Assembly: GCF_023502235.1 (NCBI RefSeq)
Contig: NZ_JAMFLY010000002.1
Coordinates: 434,001-498,000 of the forward strand
Direction of reading: 5' to 3'
DNA length: 64,000 nucleotides
Origin: Flagellimonas myxillae
GTDB taxonomy: Bacteria; Bacteroidota; Bacteroidia; Flavobacteriales; Flavobacteriaceae
Of this stretch, positions 61,321-64,000 are shown piece after piece. How positions within the stretch are numbered: position 1 is the stretch's first letter; each line of letters starts with the position of its first letter. The notes beneath the pieces are model-generated. The model was not told where the DNA came from, ran no database searches, and saw only the letters and a program-made list of their open reading frames with translations. The position numbers were made by a program, and so were the translations under genes.

Positions 61321-62541
61321 TCATACCACTTTTACGGCAATTCGGTGACAGGCATTATTCAAATACCCCTTGGGATTCCACCCGGGCAAAACCATGGGTT
61401 GGCTCCTTCCGTTTTGATCCGTGGCCCTGGCCCAAACCTCATAATATCCTTTCTTTGGGAAATCGATAGTGGCCGAAAAATGCTGCCAGGCCAATCGATT
61501 TGCCGGTTTTTCCAGACTGCAAGTAATCCAATTACTTCCAAAATCTATCGAATACTCCATTTGGTTTACCTCGAGTTCCCCGGCCCAAGCATGTCCATTG
61601 ACCTTTAGGGCTCGTCCGGCCTTGATCAAGGCCCCACTTTTTGGATGGGTGATCAAGGATTTAACGGGCATGGATTCGATTATGCACATGTTGGTATCTT
61701 CCACCTTGGTTCCAGGAGCAACATTTTCACAAGGGACGCGATACGAACTTCCGCCCATTTTGGCTCCGTCGTGCACTTTATTTCTGATACTGATTCGATT
61801 GACCCATTTACCGGAAGCGGAAGCTGGCCAACCCCCACAAACCAAACGTAGTGGGTAACCATGGGCCATGGGAATGTCTTCCCCGTTCATTTGAAAAGCC
61901 AATAAGGTCTCATCCTGAAGTGCTTTGGATATGGGAACTCCACGGGAAATAGGTTCTTTGTTAGGGTCACCACTTAAATGGGTGTCTGCGGCGTGATATC
62001 CAATATATACTGCATCAGATTTGATTCCAGCGGCCTCCAGAACGTCACGCAGACGAACCCCGGTCCATTGCGCACAGGAAACTGCACCCACCGTCCATTG
62101 GTTCCCTTTGGCGGGCGGGTCAAACTCACTTCGTCCGTTACCTCCACATTCAAGGGTAAGTTGGTAGGTGTGATGCTGGTAATTTGTTTTTAGTTCTTGC
62201 AGTGAAAATGTCTTTCGGGATTTCACAGATTCCCCATCAATGGTTAGTTCCCAGCTAGAGGCATCCACATGCTCAGGGATTTTTCCATTGTTTCGGATAA
62301 ACATGTACTTATTGGGGGTGACAGGGTCATTCAACAAATGGGCCTGGGCCTCCATGTTCCAGGGTTTATCATTGAGAACCACCATTTCCTTGTCCTTGAG
62401 AAACCGTTCGAAGGGGTCTGGGTCTTGTAGAAATAGGGGGATATAATTCGGGGGAATCCTGTCAGCAAAAACAACTTCAGCACCAAGGGAACCCGCAAGT
62501 ATTCCCAACAAACCTTTGCCTACGAATTTTCTTCTGTCCAT
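61321..62541 (-). CDS. Molybdopterin-dependent sulfite dehydrogenase-like oxidoreductase (SorA/SUOX family)
   Basis: 406 residues from ATG at 62541, where a twin-arginine leader DRRKFVGKGLLGILAGSLG begins; the longer frame to 62583 would put a long tail ahead of it. The Mo-coordinating Cys is C132 in LTLECGGNGRSEF, followed by WTGVRLRDVLEAAG and MAHGYPLRLVCGG. The C-terminal dimerisation domain has VNGHAWAGELEVNQMEYSID. It oxidises sulfite to sulfate in the periplasm and passes electrons to the adjacent cytochrome c. It is the first gene of a minus-strand operon. Confidence 0.9.
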   Translation of the reverse strand: MDRRKFVGKGLLGILAGSLGAEVVFADRIPPNYIPLFLQDPDPFERFLKDKEMVVLNDKPWNMEAQAHLLNDPVTPNKYMFIRNNGKIPEHVDASSWELTIDGESVKSRKTFSLQELKTNYQHHTYQLTLECGGNGRSEFDPPAKGNQWTVGAVSCAQWTGVRLRDVLEAAGIKSDAVYIGYHAADTHLSGDPNKEPISRGVPISKALQDETLLAFQMNGEDIPMAHGYPLRLVCGGWPASASGKWVNRISIRNKVHDGAKMGGSSYRVPCENVAPGTKVEDTNMCIIESMPVKSLITHPKSGALIKAGRALKVNGHAWAGELEVNQMEYSIDFGSNWITCSLEKPANRLAWQHFSATIDFPKKGYYEVWARATDQNGRSQPMVLPGWNPKGYLNNACHRIAVKVV

Positions 62542-62843
62542 GGTGTAACCTAACTTCTTCAATAAGCAGCAAAAGATAAGCATAATAGAAGTAGGTACAA
62601 TTCAAAATTATTGCTAATTTGTGGATGTTCCCAACTAAAATTTTCCAAAAACCTGTGTCAACTTTTGTATAATAAAGCGCACAATATCGGCACAATACAC
62701 GCATTATATCGGCACAATGTCGGCGTCCGGAGGTGTAGTAACGTCCTTCGTCTACTTTTTTGGTTACGTATTGATTATAGTTATACCTTAAAAAGGTCCT
62801 ATAAGGACCTTGCTCAGATGTCAACTATTATTTCAAAATAAAC
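62542..62843. promoter_or_regulatory. Divergent intergenic region with direct repeats and a perfect palindrome
   Basis: This separates the sulfite-dehydrogenase operon from the sorbosone-dehydrogenase-like gene. ATATCGGCACAAT occurs at 62684-62696 and 62706-62718, with CACAAT-[A/G]TCGG parts at 62680-62690 and 62713-62723. AAGGTCCT-ATA-AGGACCTT (62793-62811) is a perfect 8-bp palindrome 32 bases before the ATG at 62844. No T run follows it, so an operator is more likely than a terminator. Confidence 0.6.
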
Positions 62844-64000
62844 ATGGGGAAAGACCATTATTTACAGTTCAAAATTTTACTGATCAGTGCTGTGGTCGGT
62901 ATCATTTCATTAGGATGTGAAAAAGAAACGGGGGAACCCAACGGAGGGTTGTTCCTGCCGGAAGGATTTAGGGCCACTGTAATGGTGGACAGTATTGAAG
63001 AACGTGTTAGACATTTGGCGGTAGGACCCGAAGGTCAAGTGTACGCGAAGCTTAGAAATTCAAACGAAAATTCGGCCATTGCCGTTTTGCAGGATGCAGA
63101 TAATGATGGAAGGGCCGAAACTGTCCATAAGTTTGGAGGATACAGAAAAAAGCAAAAGTGGAGCTATGCAACGGCCATGCACGTTTATAACGGATATCTC
63201 TATTTCAGCTCCGAATTGGTGGTGTATCGCTATAAATTGGAGCCAGGGACCTTGGTGCCACAGGGAGAGGTTGAAGTGGTTTTAACGGACGACCATGAGC
63301 ACGGGAAACATGAGCACATCGGAAAACCATTGGCTTTTGATGACCAAGGAAATATGTATGTCCCTTTCGGCGCTCCTTCAAATGCATGTCAAAGCCCAAA
63401 GAGAACACCCGGAGCCCCAGGACAAGATCCCTGTCCCGACCTGGAAAAACATGGGGGCATCTGGCGATTTGATGCCAATAAATTAAACCAAACCCAAGAA
63501 GATGGATACAAATACGCCACAGGAATTCGAAGTGTTGTGGCGATGGATTGGAACCCGGATGATGGGAACCTCTATATTGTAGTCCATGGACGTGACGATT
63601 TGTTGCGTTTATTCCCAAGCATCTACTCAGGATGGCAAAGTGCTTTATTGCCTTCGGAGGAGTTTATAAGGGTGGATGAAGGAGCGGATTTTGGATGGCC
63701 CTATTGCTATTTCGACCAACTTCAGGAGAAAAAGGTATTGGCCCCCGAGTATGGAGGGGATGGAAAAATTGTGGGTAGGTGTGATCAATGCGAAGACCCT
63801 ATAATGGGCTTTCCAGGACATTGGGCCCCCAACGATTTGGTATTTTATCAAGGGGACCATTTTCCCGAACGCTATAAAAATGGAGCTTTCATTGCTTTCC
63901 ATGGATCAACCAATAGGGCGCCATACCCGCAATCTGGATATTTTGTTGGCTTCGTTCCCTTTAAGGACGGGCAACCCACAGGAGAGTGGGAGGTATTTGC
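62844..64000 (+). CDS. PQQ-type sorbosone dehydrogenase-like lipoprotein (C-terminus beyond the window)
   Basis: Open to the window edge (about 385 codons visible). The ATG at 62844 begins MGKDHYLQFKILLISAV with lipobox IISLGC. Propeller features of PQQ glucose/sorbosone dehydrogenase-like proteins are clear: FRATVMVDSIEERVRHLAV, PLAFDDQGNMYVPFGAPSNACQ, IWRFDANKLNQTQ, GIRSVVAMDWNP, NLYIVVHGRDDL and ADFGWPYCYFD. Its reaction (oxidation of an aldose with a quinone cofactor) is inferred from family. The gene is divergent from the sulfite dehydrogenase operon. Confidence 0.82.
   Translation, partial: MGKDHYLQFKILLISAVVGIISLGCEKETGEPNGGLFLPEGFRATVMVDSIEERVRHLAVGPEGQVYAKLRNSNENSAIAVLQDADNDGRAETVHKFGGYRKKQKWSYATAMHVYNGYLYFSSELVVYRYKLEPGTLVPQGEVEVVLTDDHEHGKHEHIGKPLAFDDQGNMYVPFGAPSNACQSPKRTPGAPGQDPCPDLEKHGGIWRFDANKLNQTQEDGYKYATGIRSVVAMDWNPDDGNLYIVVHGRDDLLRLFPSIYSGWQSALLPSEEFIRVDEGADFGWPYCYFDQLQEKKVLAPEYGGDGKIVGRCDQCEDPIMGFPGHWAPNDLVFYQGDHFPERYKNGAFIAFHGSTNRAPYPQSGYFVGFVPFKDGQPTGEWEVF

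Noticed and set aside
62793-62811. Terminator at the AAGGTCCT palindrome
   Set aside because: No gene ends near it on the plus strand and no T run follows on either strand; it lies between divergent genes.

Overview
The window reads as chromosomal DNA of a marine or surface-associated member of the Flavobacteriaceae (Bacteroidota). Evidence seen directly: SusC/SusD pair, hybrid two-component regulator (HTCS), a type IX secretion C-terminal tail, many SPII lipoproteins, Bacteroidota-type promoters (TTTG, about 19-20 bp, TAnnTTTG), near absence of Shine-Dalgarno sites, and a sigma-70 protein of about 288 residues ending like the short RpoD of this phylum. No rRNA, CRISPR array, transposase or integrase was found.

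Layout. 1-7109: ECF sigma with anti-sigma, FeoA-FeoB-Cys-rich iron uptake operon, an M60-like peptidase lipoprotein, SCO1 and RseP. 7174-10027: tRNA-Asn with terminator, then a small cassette of a bS21 (rpsU) paralog, a NYN/OST-HTH RNase-like protein and an RpoD-like sigma factor, bounded by short copies of the tRNA 3' end. 10028-13196: MarR-led redox operon (duplicated alpha/beta-barrel lipoprotein, cytochrome b561, ABM-like lipoprotein) and a UbiA-like protein whose start lies behind an A10 tract. 13435-29770: a polysaccharide utilisation locus with two GH123/DUF4091-type enzymes, surface lipoproteins, HTCS, GEVED lipoprotein, SusC and SusD. 29904-35340: a five-gene minus-strand cluster with 7TM-AraC regulator, outer-membrane protein, unusual 557-residue lipoprotein, radical SAM/SPASM enzyme and fatty-acid-hydroxylase-type membrane protein. 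35507-43144: small exported proteins, two PD40 (TolB-like) proteins and a LytS/LytR pair.

43253-51480: hexuronate catabolism (UxuB, UxuA, UxaC) divergent from a Nudix-type regulator with a clear operator, followed by a DUF1080 lipoprotein and two Tat-exported Gfo/Idh/MocA oxidoreductases, consistent with a 3-keto-glycoside route. 51580-55339: a phosphodiesterase-type enzyme, an HxlR regulator with nested operator palindromes, DinB, a secreted PsiD-like pyruvoyl decarboxylase and an acetyltransferase. 55391-62541: sulfur oxidation block (Cys-rich Crp/Fnr regulator, SulP transporter, persulfide dioxygenase-rhodanese, rhodanese lipoprotein, HMA protein, then a convergent sulfite dehydrogenase and cytochrome c operon). 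From 62844 a sorbosone-dehydrogenase-like lipoprotein runs off the window.

The most unusual items are the rpsU-NYN-rpoD paralog cassette at tRNA-Asn, with mutually exclusive hairpins in its leader, and the radical SAM/lipoprotein cluster.
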